From: Brenneria corticis
GTDB lineage: Bacteria > Pseudomonadota > Gammaproteobacteria > Enterobacterales > Enterobacteriaceae
Length of the DNA: 64,000 nt
Direction: 5' to 3'
NCBI RefSeq assembly: GCF_003115855.1
Contig: NZ_KZ819072.1
Span: 62,001 to 126,000 of the forward strand
Position 1 is the stretch's first letter. Each line of letters opens with the position of its first letter. Below, piece by piece: positions 42,347 through 50,999 of this stretch. Both the position numbers and the translations under genes were made by a program. The notes below the pieces were generated by a model. The model was not told where the DNA came from, searched no databases, and saw only the letters and a program-made list of their open reading frames with translations.

Positions 42347-43582
42347 ATGGAATTAACCCTTGATGAACAGGCCATGCTGAATGGTGAAAGAGGCCCGGTT
42401 TTGCAGGATGCGCTGAAGTTGCAGCGGGCGATTGGCGAGTTCTGGGGCGCGCGGCGTTTTGTCGCCGTGTCGAATGTACATATGATGGGTGATATCGAAG
42501 TGCTGGGCGATGCCGGGAAAAACTTTCTGGAACTGGCGGCGGCGGGCGCGGCAAAAGCCATCTGTCCGACATCCACCAATGCCCGTTGCGTGGATTTCCG
42601 TTTGGCCGATCGGCTGCGTCAGGATCCGCGTGAAGTCGCCAAAGAGACGCAGGTGATCCGCCTGCTGCGAGATATGGAAATCACAACCGTCGATACCTGT
42701 ATCAATTATCAAACGATATATCAGCCTCATTTCGGGGAACATATCGCCTGGGGCGATACCGGCACCGTGATTTACGCCAACTCGGTGCTTGGCGCCCGCA
42801 GTAATTTTGAGGCCGGGCCCGCCGCTCTGGCGGCGGCGCTTACCGGACGGACGGCGGAATACGGTTTTCATCTTGATGCGCACCGCAAGGGAAACTTGCA
42901 TGTGCAGATAGATTTTGCGCCGCAGGACCTGGCCGACTGGGGCGTCATCGGCAAACTGGTGGGTGAAGCGAACCAGAATTATTTCAGCGTTCCGGTCTTC
43001 ACTGGCATTCAGCGCCAGATTTCATCGGATGAGCTTAAGCATCTGGGGGCGTCGCTGGCGTCGTACGGATCGATGGGCATGTACCACATCGTCGGCGTTA
43101 CGCCGGAGGCCAGAACCGTTGATGAAGCATTTGGCGGCAACCGGACGGCGCAGACGATGCGCATCACCCGCCAGCACATCGAGCGAGTCTACGACAGCTA
43201 TGACGACGGCGGTCGGGCGCTGAATCTGGTGGTTTTTTCCGCTCCGCAGTTGTCTGTGCACGAGATGAAATATCTGGCTGAATTATTTCGCGGCCGACGG
43301 GTAAGGGCGGACACCCAGGTGTTTATTACCACCAGCAACGGCGTCAGAAGCCATGCGGACCAACTAGGCTATCTGCAAACGCTGGAAGAGGCCGGCGTGC
43401 TGATTATGGAGGGCGTATGCTTTTATATTCTGCAAAATCTGCCGCAAATGCGTGAACAAAACGGCTGGCACAATATTGTCACCAACTCGGCCAAGCTGGC
43501 CAATATCATCAGGGCACATAAGTTTAATTCCATTTTGCGCCGCACCAGGGAGTGCGTCGATATTGCCACCGAGGGCGTTTGA
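42347..43582 (+). CDS. Aconitase X, large (catalytic) subunit
   Basis: 411 aa, AcnX catalytic domain (formerly DUF521). MELTLDEQAMLNGERGPVLQ at the start, MGDIEVLGDAGKNFLELAAA, CPTSTNARCVDFRLADRLRQ, DTCINYQTIYQPHFGEHIAW, VLGARSNFEAGPAALAAALT. Cysteines in these segments are family ligands for an iron-sulfur cluster. Characterised bacterial members dehydrate cis-3-hydroxy-L-proline; archaeal ones act on mevalonate 5-phosphate. CAGGGAGAAG precedes the start. It is one base ahead of the small subunit. Confidence 0.92.
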   Translation: MELTLDEQAMLNGERGPVLQDALKLQRAIGEFWGARRFVAVSNVHMMGDIEVLGDAGKNFLELAAAGAAKAICPTSTNARCVDFRLADRLRQDPREVAKETQVIRLLRDMEITTVDTCINYQTIYQPHFGEHIAWGDTGTVIYANSVLGARSNFEAGPAALAAALTGRTAEYGFHLDAHRKGNLHVQIDFAPQDLADWGVIGKLVGEANQNYFSVPVFTGIQRQISSDELKHLGASLASYGSMGMYHIVGVTPEARTVDEAFGGNRTAQTMRITRQHIERVYDSYDDGGRALNLVVFSAPQLSVHEMKYLAELFRGRRVRADTQVFITTSNGVRSHADQLGYLQTLEEAGVLIMEGVCFYILQNLPQMREQNGWHNIVTNSAKLANIIRAHKFNSILRRTRECVDIATEGV

Positions 43583-43583
43583 G

Positions 43584-44006
43584 ATGAAGCGGGTGAACGT
43601 AATTAGCGTTAATCGCGCCTATGGACGGGTTGTTGAGGGTGAAGTACTGATTTCCGCAGAGGGGTTTAGTCCGCGTTACGACTTGGATCGCTGGAGCGGA
43701 GTGATAAGCCGGCCGGGACATGCGCTTGAAGGAATGAACATCCGTGACAAGATCCTCTTTTTCCCCAGCGCCAAGGGCGGCATTGCCGCAGGGTGGGCAT
43801 TTTATGACATCAAGGCAAAGGGATTTGCGCCCAGAGCGTTGATCTTTGGCGTCACCAATCCGGTAATGGTGCAGGGTGCGATCTTTGCCGATATCACCAT
43901 TACCGAAGGGTGGGATATTAATCCCGCCGCCGTGCTGACGACGGGGGACTGGGTCCGCGTCGATCCGCAAAGGCGCGCCATTACCGTTATCAACAACCGC
44001 CGGTAA
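43584..44006 (+). CDS. Aconitase X, small (swivel) subunit
   Basis: 140 aa, DUF126 swivel domain. AYGRVVEGEVLISAEGFSPR, NIRDKILFFPSAKGGIAAGW and GAIFADITITEGWDINPAAV. Family members bind the large subunit and complete the active site; the Ser in PSAKGG is conserved. The ATG at 43584 follows the large-subunit stop by one base, so the subunits are made together. The two-gene form is the type II arrangement. Confidence 0.9.
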   Translation: MKRVNVISVNRAYGRVVEGEVLISAEGFSPRYDLDRWSGVISRPGHALEGMNIRDKILFFPSAKGGIAAGWAFYDIKAKGFAPRALIFGVTNPVMVQGAIFADITITEGWDINPAAVLTTGDWVRVDPQRRAITVINNRR

Positions 44007-44008
44007 CG

Positions 44009-44056
44009 CTTTCCATTTCGTAGATTGTGATCTCTGACAACGGCACAGTTTGATGT
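44009..44056 (-). pseudogene. AlpA-type regulator fragment
   Basis: Minus-strand HQTVPLSEITIYEMES is close to VPLSETTIYEMEH of the AlpA pseudogene at 11749-11925. Only about 48 bases are recognisable. A trace of another P4-like element directly after the aconitase-X genes. Confidence 0.5.
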
Positions 44057-44217
44057 GGGGTTGTGGCTATGCGTGCACGATCGCTGTTTTTTCGCCAACG
44101 ACATGCCAGGCCGCGGCCATTGCCGACAGCGACGCGGCAATGCGGGTTATCAAATAGGGGGGCGGGTTATTTGGTGATAAAATCGCTCACTGAAACTGGC
44201 TGATACCGGGGCAAGGC

Positions 44218-45240
44218 ATGGATTACAAGAAACAGGTACTGAATATACTGCACAGCACATCCGAGTCCCGGGCGGAAATGACTAAAAAGCTTGGCATCAC
44301 CAAGGCGTATATCACGAAAATCACCGCCTCTTTGATTCAATCGGGTTTAATTGAAGAACGTGAAATAAAGGATATTTCCTTTGGCAGGCCGCAGCAAATG
44401 CTGGCCGTCACGCCCGGCCGCTTCTTCAGCGTCAATATGATGCTGCGTCAGTCGGGATTGCAGGCCACGCTAAACGACTTTAATACCACCCGGCCGGCCC
44501 TGGCAGCCTGCACTCGCCCATTGACGGGATTGCTCTCGCCCGCTCAATTGGGCGACATCATCATGGAGACGATCGATACGCTGACGGAACAAGCGCCGGC
44601 GACGCGTGAAAATATTTTGACCTTCAGCCTGGCATTGCAAGGCGGTATTGAGCAACACACGGGGCTGGTGCGCTGGTGCCCGATATTTAACGAGGAAAAT
44701 ATTAATCTGCAAGCGCTGCTCGAAGAGAAGATCGGCATTCAGACCAATATTATCAATATCGCGCACTGTACAAGCTACATGCTCGAAAAGACCCGTCCCG
44801 GATCGGCGTCATGGATTGCCTTTATGCCGGGGTTCGGCAGCCTGGGATACGGCTACTGCATTAATGGCCGGCTGGGGCTGGGCGATAACGGATTTTATCC
44901 CGAGATCGTGCACTTACCCTATCCGGGGGGCATCGAGCAGGCGTTTTTCGTCGATGAGCGCAATAGAGCAGCGACCCTGATGAAAACGGCGGATGCGTTA
45001 TATTTCGCCATCTGCTGTACCGCGCCCATCCATAATATCAAGTGCGTAATCGTTACCGGCGAACTCTTCGAAGACTACGGCGAAGAGATTATTCCGTTAA
45101 CGCAACGGCTGATTATCGATAACCCGAACCGCCATATAAACATCATCCGTATTCATCATATCAAGGCCGGCTACAACTACGGCATGGTCGGCCTGGTGCA
45201 GATAAGCTCGGACGCCATAACCGACAGGATTATCACCTGA
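44218..45240 (+). CDS. ROK-like regulator without the zinc motif
   Basis: 340 aa. Winged HTH (QVLNILHSTSESRAEMTKKL, ITKAYITKITASLIQSGLIE) and a ROK-like domain (ENILTFSLALQGGIEQHTGL, KIGIQTNIINIAHCTSYMLE, MPGFGSLGYGYCINGRLGLG, CVIVTGELFEDYGEEIIPL). The CxCGxxGC zinc signature usual in ROK proteins is not present, unlike the regulator at 19909. It may sense a non-sugar ligand, possibly a substrate of the preceding aconitase-X pathway. Placement is suggestive only. Confidence 0.82.
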   Translation: MDYKKQVLNILHSTSESRAEMTKKLGITKAYITKITASLIQSGLIEEREIKDISFGRPQQMLAVTPGRFFSVNMMLRQSGLQATLNDFNTTRPALAACTRPLTGLLSPAQLGDIIMETIDTLTEQAPATRENILTFSLALQGGIEQHTGLVRWCPIFNEENINLQALLEEKIGIQTNIINIAHCTSYMLEKTRPGSASWIAFMPGFGSLGYGYCINGRLGLGDNGFYPEIVHLPYPGGIEQAFFVDERNRAATLMKTADALYFAICCTAPIHNIKCVIVTGELFEDYGEEIIPLTQRLIIDNPNRHINIIRIHHIKAGYNYGMVGLVQISSDAITDRIIT

Positions 45241-45474
45241 CGCACCGATAAGGATGCCGGCTTTTTTATCATGCGCTTCGTGGAATGATGAGGTCGCAAC
45301 GTTTATCCGTCTATCCCGCTTGCTGGCTGCCAGGTATCATTTTCGCCAAAAAACCTGCATTTGGTAGCAAAATTGAGGGTGAGATAGCGTTTTAGTTACT
45401 TAAGTGGTATCGTTTTCAAGTTGTTTTGTTGTTTTAGTATCATATTCGCGGTCTGGATAAAGGATTCTTGTTAT

Positions 45475-47022
45475 ATGCAGGTTGGCTTCAAGGTGTTAGA
45501 ACGTCTTTACGGCGTCGAGCTGGCACAGCCGCTGCGCGTCGAGTCGACGATTGGGGCGGTGCGCGTGCGCCGCGACGAAGGCGGTCGCGTAGAGAACCAG
45601 TATCCGGCCAGTTACAGGCCGGCGGATGACTTTGCGGGGCATTTCGAGTTCGGGCTCAAGTACGAAGAGATCCACTTAGAGTTCTTTGCTCGCCTGTTTG
45701 CGGTCGTCGGCCCTGATCCTGTCGCGGGCTGGTGCCGACGCGAGCCTTTCGGCCAGTACGCACGCCGTGCCGGTTTCCTGTACGAGTGGCTGACGGGAGA
45801 ACGGCTGGACGTGCCCGACCTGACCAACGGCAGGTATGTCGATGCCATCTCCTCGCAGGACTATCTCACCCGGGGCGAACCGCTGCGCGAGCGCCGCTGG
45901 CGGATCAATAATAATCTGCCGGGAACCGCCGCTTTCTGCCCCCTGGTTCGTCGCACCGCCGTGGTTCAGGAGGCGCTGCGTTTTGATTTTGCCGCGGCGC
46001 TGGCCGAACTCGATCGAACGTTTGGCGCCGACGTGCTGATGCGCACGGCTAGCTGGCTGACGTTCAAGGAGTCCCGCGCGAGCTTCCTGATCGAAAAAGA
46101 GGCCGACCAAACCGACCGCATCCAGCGGTTTGCGCATGTCATTGCCCAGTACAGCGGACGTATTGAAGACCCGTTGGGCAGCAATAGCCTGCGGATCTTG
46201 CAAGCCGGCATTCTGGGACGGGATGCCCTGGGATTGGGCCTGCGGCGCTCGCCTGTCTTCGTGGGGCAGGCCACCATGCGTGAAGATATTGTACATTACA
46301 TCGCTCCTCACTTTGAGGACGTCGCGCGTATGCTGGAAGGGCTCAAGGTATTTGAGGTCGCGACGCGCGGAGCAGAGTCTGCGGCACGCGCTGCGGTATT
46401 GGCTTTTGCTTTTGTCTACATTCATCCGATGAGTGATGGCAACGGCCGGCTCCACCGTTTCCTGATCAACGACATCCTGGTGCGAGATGGGGCGGTACCT
46501 GACGGCGTCATTCTGCCGGTGTCGGCCACCATCACCAGTTCTATCGACTTTCGGGCGGGCTACGATCGCACGCTTGAAGTGTTTTCGCGTCCCTTTATGC
46601 GTCGCTATGCGACGGCTTATCGCTTCGGAGAGGTAGTGACCTGTGAGGATGGCACCCGCAGCAATTTCATTTTCGACGATTATAACGACGCGTGTTTCGC
46701 CTGGCGTTATCCGGATCTGACCGAGCACGTGCTGTACACCGCGCGCGTGATTGAACACACGATCCGCCATGAGATGGCCGATGAGGCAAGGGTGTTGGCG
46801 ACTTTTCAACTCGCGCAAGAGCGTCTCAAGGAAGTCATGGAGATGCCAAGTCAGGATGCTAACCGGATCATTCGCTCAATCAAGGAAAATGGCTGGCAGG
46901 TGTCCGGCAAGCTGAGGACCGAGTATCCGCGCCTGGAGGATGAACGTACGGCGCTTCGCGTCGTGGAGGCCGTGCAATCGGCGTTTGAGGATAGTGATGA
47001 CTCCGGGTCCATCGGGCATTGA
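45475..47022 (+). CDS. Fic-domain protein
   Basis: 515 aa from MQVGFKVLERLYG. The Fic motif HPMSDGNGRLHRF starts at His317 and matches HPFx[D/E]GNGRxxR except Met for Phe, so AMP-transferase activity is plausible. S203-F-L-I-E207 upstream resembles the autoinhibitory helix [S/T]xxxE[G/N] of class II Fic proteins, with Lys in place of Gly/Asn. The N-terminal ~190 residues and the C-terminal ~130 (LATFQLAQERLKEVMEMPSQ; a winged-helix-like end) are additional domains. A longer frame begins 18 codons earlier without support. Target unknown; no antitoxin gene adjacent. Confidence 0.88.
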   Translation: MQVGFKVLERLYGVELAQPLRVESTIGAVRVRRDEGGRVENQYPASYRPADDFAGHFEFGLKYEEIHLEFFARLFAVVGPDPVAGWCRREPFGQYARRAGFLYEWLTGERLDVPDLTNGRYVDAISSQDYLTRGEPLRERRWRINNNLPGTAAFCPLVRRTAVVQEALRFDFAAALAELDRTFGADVLMRTASWLTFKESRASFLIEKEADQTDRIQRFAHVIAQYSGRIEDPLGSNSLRILQAGILGRDALGLGLRRSPVFVGQATMREDIVHYIAPHFEDVARMLEGLKVFEVATRGAESAARAAVLAFAFVYIHPMSDGNGRLHRFLINDILVRDGAVPDGVILPVSATITSSIDFRAGYDRTLEVFSRPFMRRYATAYRFGEVVTCEDGTRSNFIFDDYNDACFAWRYPDLTEHVLYTARVIEHTIRHEMADEARVLATFQLAQERLKEVMEMPSQDANRIIRSIKENGWQVSGKLRTEYPRLEDERTALRVVEAVQSAFEDSDDSGSIGH

Positions 47023-47084
47023 GCGCAGGGCGCGCTTCGCCAACGCCATGCGCCATTGCGGCGGCCATCAGGATAACGGGCCGT

Positions 47085-47396
47085 GCGGGAAGCCCGGCAT
47101 AAAAAATCGCCGGGAGCGATTTTAAACGTCGCCTGCGACGGCCCGTAGGGGGCCGAGCGGGAAGCCCGGCATAAAAAATCGCCGGGAGCGATTTTAAACG
47201 TCGCCTGCGACGGCCCGTAGGGGGCCGAGCGGGAAGCCCGGCATAAAAAATCGCCGGGAGCGATTTTAAACGTCGCCTGCGACGGCCCGTAGGGGGCAGA
47301 GCGGGAAGCCCGGCATAAAAAATCGCCGGGAGCGATTTTAAACGTCGCCTGCGACGGCCCGTAGGGGGCCGGGCAGGAAGCCCGGCATAAAAAAGG
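47085..47396. repeat. 72-bp tandem repeat array, four full units and a partial fifth
   Basis: Units begin GCGGGAAGCCCGGCAT at 47085, 47157, 47229 and 47301, and in a variant form at 47373, spaced exactly 72 bases. Copies are almost identical. Each unit contains AAAATCGC-CGGGA-GCGATTTT and CGTCGCCTGCGACG inverted repeats and a GGCCC/GGGCC pair. It fills the gap between the Fic gene and the metallo-hydrolase start and contains no gene. The identity of the copies implies recent expansion. Confidence 0.95.
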
Positions 47397-47406
47397 AGTC
47401 TCCTTT

Positions 47407-48669
47407 ATGCGTTACAGCGAGTCTGGCAATCACCATCCACATGTTCCGCCAAAGCGGCGCAGACCGAGCTGGAGGAAGCTGCTGGCGATCGTTCTGCTGG
47501 CGCCGATAGCCGCGGTTATCTATGTGATCTATCGGCTGGCGATGAACCCGGTACTGGGCGGCAGGCCCGACGGTGAACGTCTGGCGCGTATGCGGCAATC
47601 GCCGCAGTGGCGCGATGGTCGGTTTGTGAACCCGCAGCCGCAGTGGGCGGACTTTCGCAGCGCCTGGAAGCGCCTTTTGTTCGGCAAGACGAATCCCCAC
47701 GGCAAGCCCGACGCGCCGGTTCCCACGGTGCGCACCGATGTCGCCATGCTGGCGACGGCGCCGGCTTCCGGACTGCGCGTGACCTGGTTCGGCCACTCTT
47801 CCGCGTTGATCGAGATCGACGGCAGCAGGGTACTTATTGATCCGCTGTGGAGCGATCGCGCCTCGCCGTTATCGTGGTTCGGGGCGAAGCGCTGGTATCC
47901 GCCGCTGGCGGAGCTGGAGTCATTGCGGGAGATCGTCGATGTGGTGGTGATTTCCCACGAACATTTCGACCACCTGGACTACGCCGCCATCCATGCCATG
48001 CGCGCCTGGAGCACGCCATTCGTCGTCCCGCTCGGCGTGGGCGCTCATCTCTTGCGCTGGGGCATTCCTGAAGCGCGCATTCGCGAAGCGGACTGGTGGG
48101 AGTCGGTATCCATTGGCGGTCTGGACGTCGTCGCCACGCCCGCCCGGCATTCGTCGGGGCGCTTTTCTTTCGGGCCGCGGCCCTTATGGGCGGGGTTCGC
48201 CCTGATTGGCGCCCGGCATCGCGTCTGGTATTCAGGCGATACCGGCTTTCATACCACGCTCAGCGACATCGGCGAGCGGCTGGGGCCGTTTGATCTCACC
48301 CTTATTGATGCCGGTCAGTACGACGCCTACTGGCCGGATGCGCACCAGGGACCGGAACTGGCGGTGGAGGCTCACCGGCGCGTGCGCGGCAAGGCCATGC
48401 TGCCGGTGCACTGGGCCTTGATCAAGCTGGCGGAGCATACCTGGACCGAGCCGGTCGAGCGGGTGCTTGCCGCCGCCCGCGGCCATGGGATTAGGGTGCT
48501 GACGCCCCGGCCCGGTGAAAGCATTGAACCCGCTAATGCCGCGTCGGTCCGTTGGTGGCCTGACCTTCCGTGGCATACCGCGGACGAAGCCCCCCTCTAC
48601 GGCACCGAGGCGGGCGAGGCATCCAACCGCATCCGCCTCGACGCCTGCGCGGACGATGGTCGCGAATAG
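47407..48669 (+). CDS. Membrane-anchored metallo-beta-lactamase-fold hydrolase
   Basis: 420 aa. N-terminal membrane helix (LLAIVLLAPIAAVIYVIYRL), then an MBL domain: VTWFGHSSALIEIDGSRVLI, HEHFDHLD (zinc-binding HxHxDH), VVATPARHSSGR, VWYSGDTGFHTTL, KAMLPVHWALIKLAEHTW. The layout is that of the UlaG / NAPE-PLD-like branch, which cleaves phosphodiester or lactone substrates. AAGGAG (47393-47398) is the ribosome binding site, immediately followed by its own complement CTCCTTT. It starts right after the 72-bp array. Confidence 0.9.
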   Translation: MRYSESGNHHPHVPPKRRRPSWRKLLAIVLLAPIAAVIYVIYRLAMNPVLGGRPDGERLARMRQSPQWRDGRFVNPQPQWADFRSAWKRLLFGKTNPHGKPDAPVPTVRTDVAMLATAPASGLRVTWFGHSSALIEIDGSRVLIDPLWSDRASPLSWFGAKRWYPPLAELESLREIVDVVVISHEHFDHLDYAAIHAMRAWSTPFVVPLGVGAHLLRWGIPEARIREADWWESVSIGGLDVVATPARHSSGRFSFGPRPLWAGFALIGARHRVWYSGDTGFHTTLSDIGERLGPFDLTLIDAGQYDAYWPDAHQGPELAVEAHRRVRGKAMLPVHWALIKLAEHTWTEPVERVLAAARGHGIRVLTPRPGESIEPANAASVRWWPDLPWHTADEAPLYGTEAGEASNRIRLDACADDGRE

Positions 48670-48702
48670 AGATGTTATTTGGGGGGGAATCACCGGTCGG
48701 GT

Positions 48703-49479
48703 TCACTCCACCCGTACATCAAAGCCGGGGAAGTATTGTTTGGCCAGCTTCTCGACGGTGCCGTCTTCTTTCACCTGTTTGATGGCGTTATCCAGCGCCT
48801 CTTTCAGCTTGGCGTCGTCTTTGCGCAGACCGAAACCGATGCCGCTGCCGAGAATGGTGGTGTCGTCGACCGGTTGGCCGATAAAGGCGAAGCCTTTACC
48901 CTCCGGGCGGTCGAGAAAACCGGTTTGACCGGCCGCCGCCATCACCAGCGTGCCGTCCAGACGACCGGCCGCCAGATCGTCATAGGCCAGATTCTGATCT
49001 TTGTAAGAGGTCACCGTGACGCCCTGTTTCTCCCAGTGCTCTTTGGCATAGATTTCCTGAATGGAACCCTGAAGCACGCCGATGGTTTTGCCCTTCAGCG
49101 CTTCCGCCGTCGGCGCCAGTCCGGCCTCCGGTTTGCCCAGCAGTTGGGTGGGAATGCGGTAAATCGGGGTGGTGAAATCAATGGCTTCTTTACGCTTTTC
49201 GGTGATGTTCATCGCCGAGTTGATGGCGTCGAATTTTTTGGCTTTCAGCGCCGGAATCAGCGAGTCAAATGAGGTTTCGACCCAGGAGCATTTGAAGTTG
49301 CCGGCTTTACAGATGGCATGGCCCAGATCGATATCGAACCCTTCCAGCTGGCCCTGCGCATTTTTACTTTCAAACGGCGGGTATTCGGCTTCCACGCCGA
49401 AACGCAGTTCGGTCTGCGCCATGGCAAAGGAGGAAGAGAGTAAACCGAGCGATACCAGCAGCATGTTTAATTTTTTCAT
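48703..49479 (-). CDS. Amino-acid ABC transporter substrate-binding protein (HisJ/ArgT type)
   Basis: 258 aa. Signal peptide MKKLNMLLVSLGLLSSSFAMA. Family 3 solute-binding fold: LRFGVEAEYPPFESKNAQGQ, GFDIDLGHAICKAGNFKCSW, FDSLIPALKAKKFDAINSAM, SGIGFGLRKDDAKLKEALD. Related to lysine/arginine/ornithine or histidine binders. No cognate permease genes nearby. It lies downstream of the aminotransferase gene on the same strand, so a shared role in amino-acid salvage is possible. Confidence 0.9.
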   Translation of the reverse strand: MKKLNMLLVSLGLLSSSFAMAQTELRFGVEAEYPPFESKNAQGQLEGFDIDLGHAICKAGNFKCSWVETSFDSLIPALKAKKFDAINSAMNITEKRKEAIDFTTPIYRIPTQLLGKPEAGLAPTAEALKGKTIGVLQGSIQEIYAKEHWEKQGVTVTSYKDQNLAYDDLAAGRLDGTLVMAAAGQTGFLDRPEGKGFAFIGQPVDDTTILGSGIGFGLRKDDAKLKEALDNAIKQVKEDGTVEKLAKQYFPGFDVRVE

Positions 49480-49550
49480 ATCGGGAACGATCTCCGCTAA
49501 TTCGATGAGTAGTGATTAAAAATAGTGTCCCACAGCGTAAACATACCGCG

Positions 49551-50726
49551 TTAACGCCTGTTGCCCGCCACCTGGCACAGCGCTTTCGCCCCTGCCAGCA
49601 ATGTCGCATCATCCTTGGAAAAAGAAAGACGAATCAGTTTGTTGTCGGTGCCATCGGTATAAAACGCCGACAGCGGAATGGTCGCGACGCCCTGTTCCAC
49701 GATCAGCCGTTTCACCATTTCGCTGTCGCTTTCATCGCTGAAATGCCGGTAATCGGCCAGAATAAAGAAAGAGCCGGCGGAAGGTAACAGTTTGAACGGG
49801 CCGTCGCGCAGCGCATCGACCAGCAGATCGCGTTTCTGCTGATAGAAGGCGCCGAGCGACAGGTAGGTCGCCGGGTCGGCCATATATTCCGCAAAGGCGT
49901 ACTGCATCGGCGTGTCGGCGGAGAACATCATGAACTGATGCACCTTGAGGATTTCATTCATCAGCGCGGCGGGGGCCAGACAGTAACCCACGCGCCAGCC
50001 GGTCACGTGAAAGGTTTTGCCGAATGACGAGACAATCACGCTGCGCGCCGCCAGCGTCTGGTGCGTCGCCATGCTGTGGTGGCGCTGATTGTCAAACACC
50101 ACGTGCTCATACACTTCATCGGACAGGATCACGATGTCGGTGTTGCGCGTCAGGCGGTCCAGCTGCGCCAGATCGTCGGCGTTCAGCACCTGTCCGCTCG
50201 GGTTGTGCGGCGTGTTGATGATGATCATCCGGGTACGGGCGTTGATGGCGGCCTGTACCTCGTCCCAGTCGATGCTGAAGGCCGGAACGGACAGTTTTAG
50301 CGCCACCGGTTTGGCGCCCTGTAGCCGGACGATCGGGGCATAGCTGTCAAATGCGGGTTCAAAATAGATGACTTCATCGCCCGGATGCACCAGCGCCGAA
50401 ATGGCGGAATAGAGCGCTTCGCTGGCGCTGGCGGTGATGGTGACCTCCTGGCCGGCGTCGTAGCGCTGGCCGTACAGGCGTTTGACCTTCTCCGCGACCA
50501 CCTCTTTGAGCGACACCAGCCCGGTCATTGGGGCGTACTGGTTATGGCCCTGTTCCATGGCGCGGGTTACTCCGGCGATAAGTTCGGGCGCACAGGGAAA
50601 GCTGGGCGCGCCCTGCGACAGGTTGATGGCGTTGTGCTGGCTGGAGAGCTGACTGATAACGGTGAAAATGGTGGTACCCACATCCGGTAATTTTGAGCTG
50701 AATTGCACCGGGGTTTGAATCGGCAT
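49551..50726 (-). CDS. PLP-dependent aminotransferase, YbdL-like
   Basis: About 391 aa, fold type I class I/II. NAINLSQGAPSFPCAPELIA, GHNQYAPMTGLVSLKEVVAE, ASASEALYSAISALVHPGDE, INTPHNPSGQVL, ILSDEVYEHVVFD, and the Schiff-base Lys in SSFGKTFHVTGWRVGYCLAP. Closely follows E. coli YbdL, a methionine (and aromatic) aminotransferase. I start at MPIQTPVQFSSKLP (50726), with AACGGAGAT upstream; the frame extends 14 codons more. Divergent from a LysR gene. Confidence 0.92.
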   Translation of the reverse strand: MPIQTPVQFSSKLPDVGTTIFTVISQLSSQHNAINLSQGAPSFPCAPELIAGVTRAMEQGHNQYAPMTGLVSLKEVVAEKVKRLYGQRYDAGQEVTITASASEALYSAISALVHPGDEVIYFEPAFDSYAPIVRLQGAKPVALKLSVPAFSIDWDEVQAAINARTRMIIINTPHNPSGQVLNADDLAQLDRLTRNTDIVILSDEVYEHVVFDNQRHHSMATHQTLAARSVIVSSFGKTFHVTGWRVGYCLAPAALMNEILKVHQFMMFSADTPMQYAFAEYMADPATYLSLGAFYQQKRDLLVDALRDGPFKLLPSAGSFFILADYRHFSDESDSEMVKRLIVEQGVATIPLSAFYTDGTDNKLIRLSFSKDDATLLAGAKALCQVAGNRR

Positions 50727-50753
50727 ATCTATCTCCGTTTTCGCCGTAATAAG

Positions 50754-50767
50754 TGAATAATTATTCA
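50754..50767. promoter_or_regulatory. 14-bp perfect palindrome upstream of the aminotransferase
   Basis: TGAATAATTATTCA lies about 30 bases before the aminotransferase start, in the gap to the divergent LysR gene. Candidate regulator site. Confidence 0.4.
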
Positions 50768-50999
50768 TTTATTAGACGTTGCGGCGGCTGGCGCCACAAT
50801 CGAATTGTTGTCATAATAGCCATGAGTAAAATTCATGGCTGAGGGCGTTATTTCCCGCTATTCTGGCATAAATCTCAGCGGGAGCGACGGGTTGGCTACT
50901 GATTGCCAGTAATCCGCAGCCGCGTTTTTCCTGGCGGCCGCTAACATATTTATGTAGTCGATTTTCTTATGGCTCGTTGCTTGAGGGCAGGTTCCGATA

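Noticed and set aside
47085..47396. CRISPR array
   Set aside because: Repeats are contiguous 72-bp units with no variable spacers and no cas genes nearby; it is a tandem repeat.
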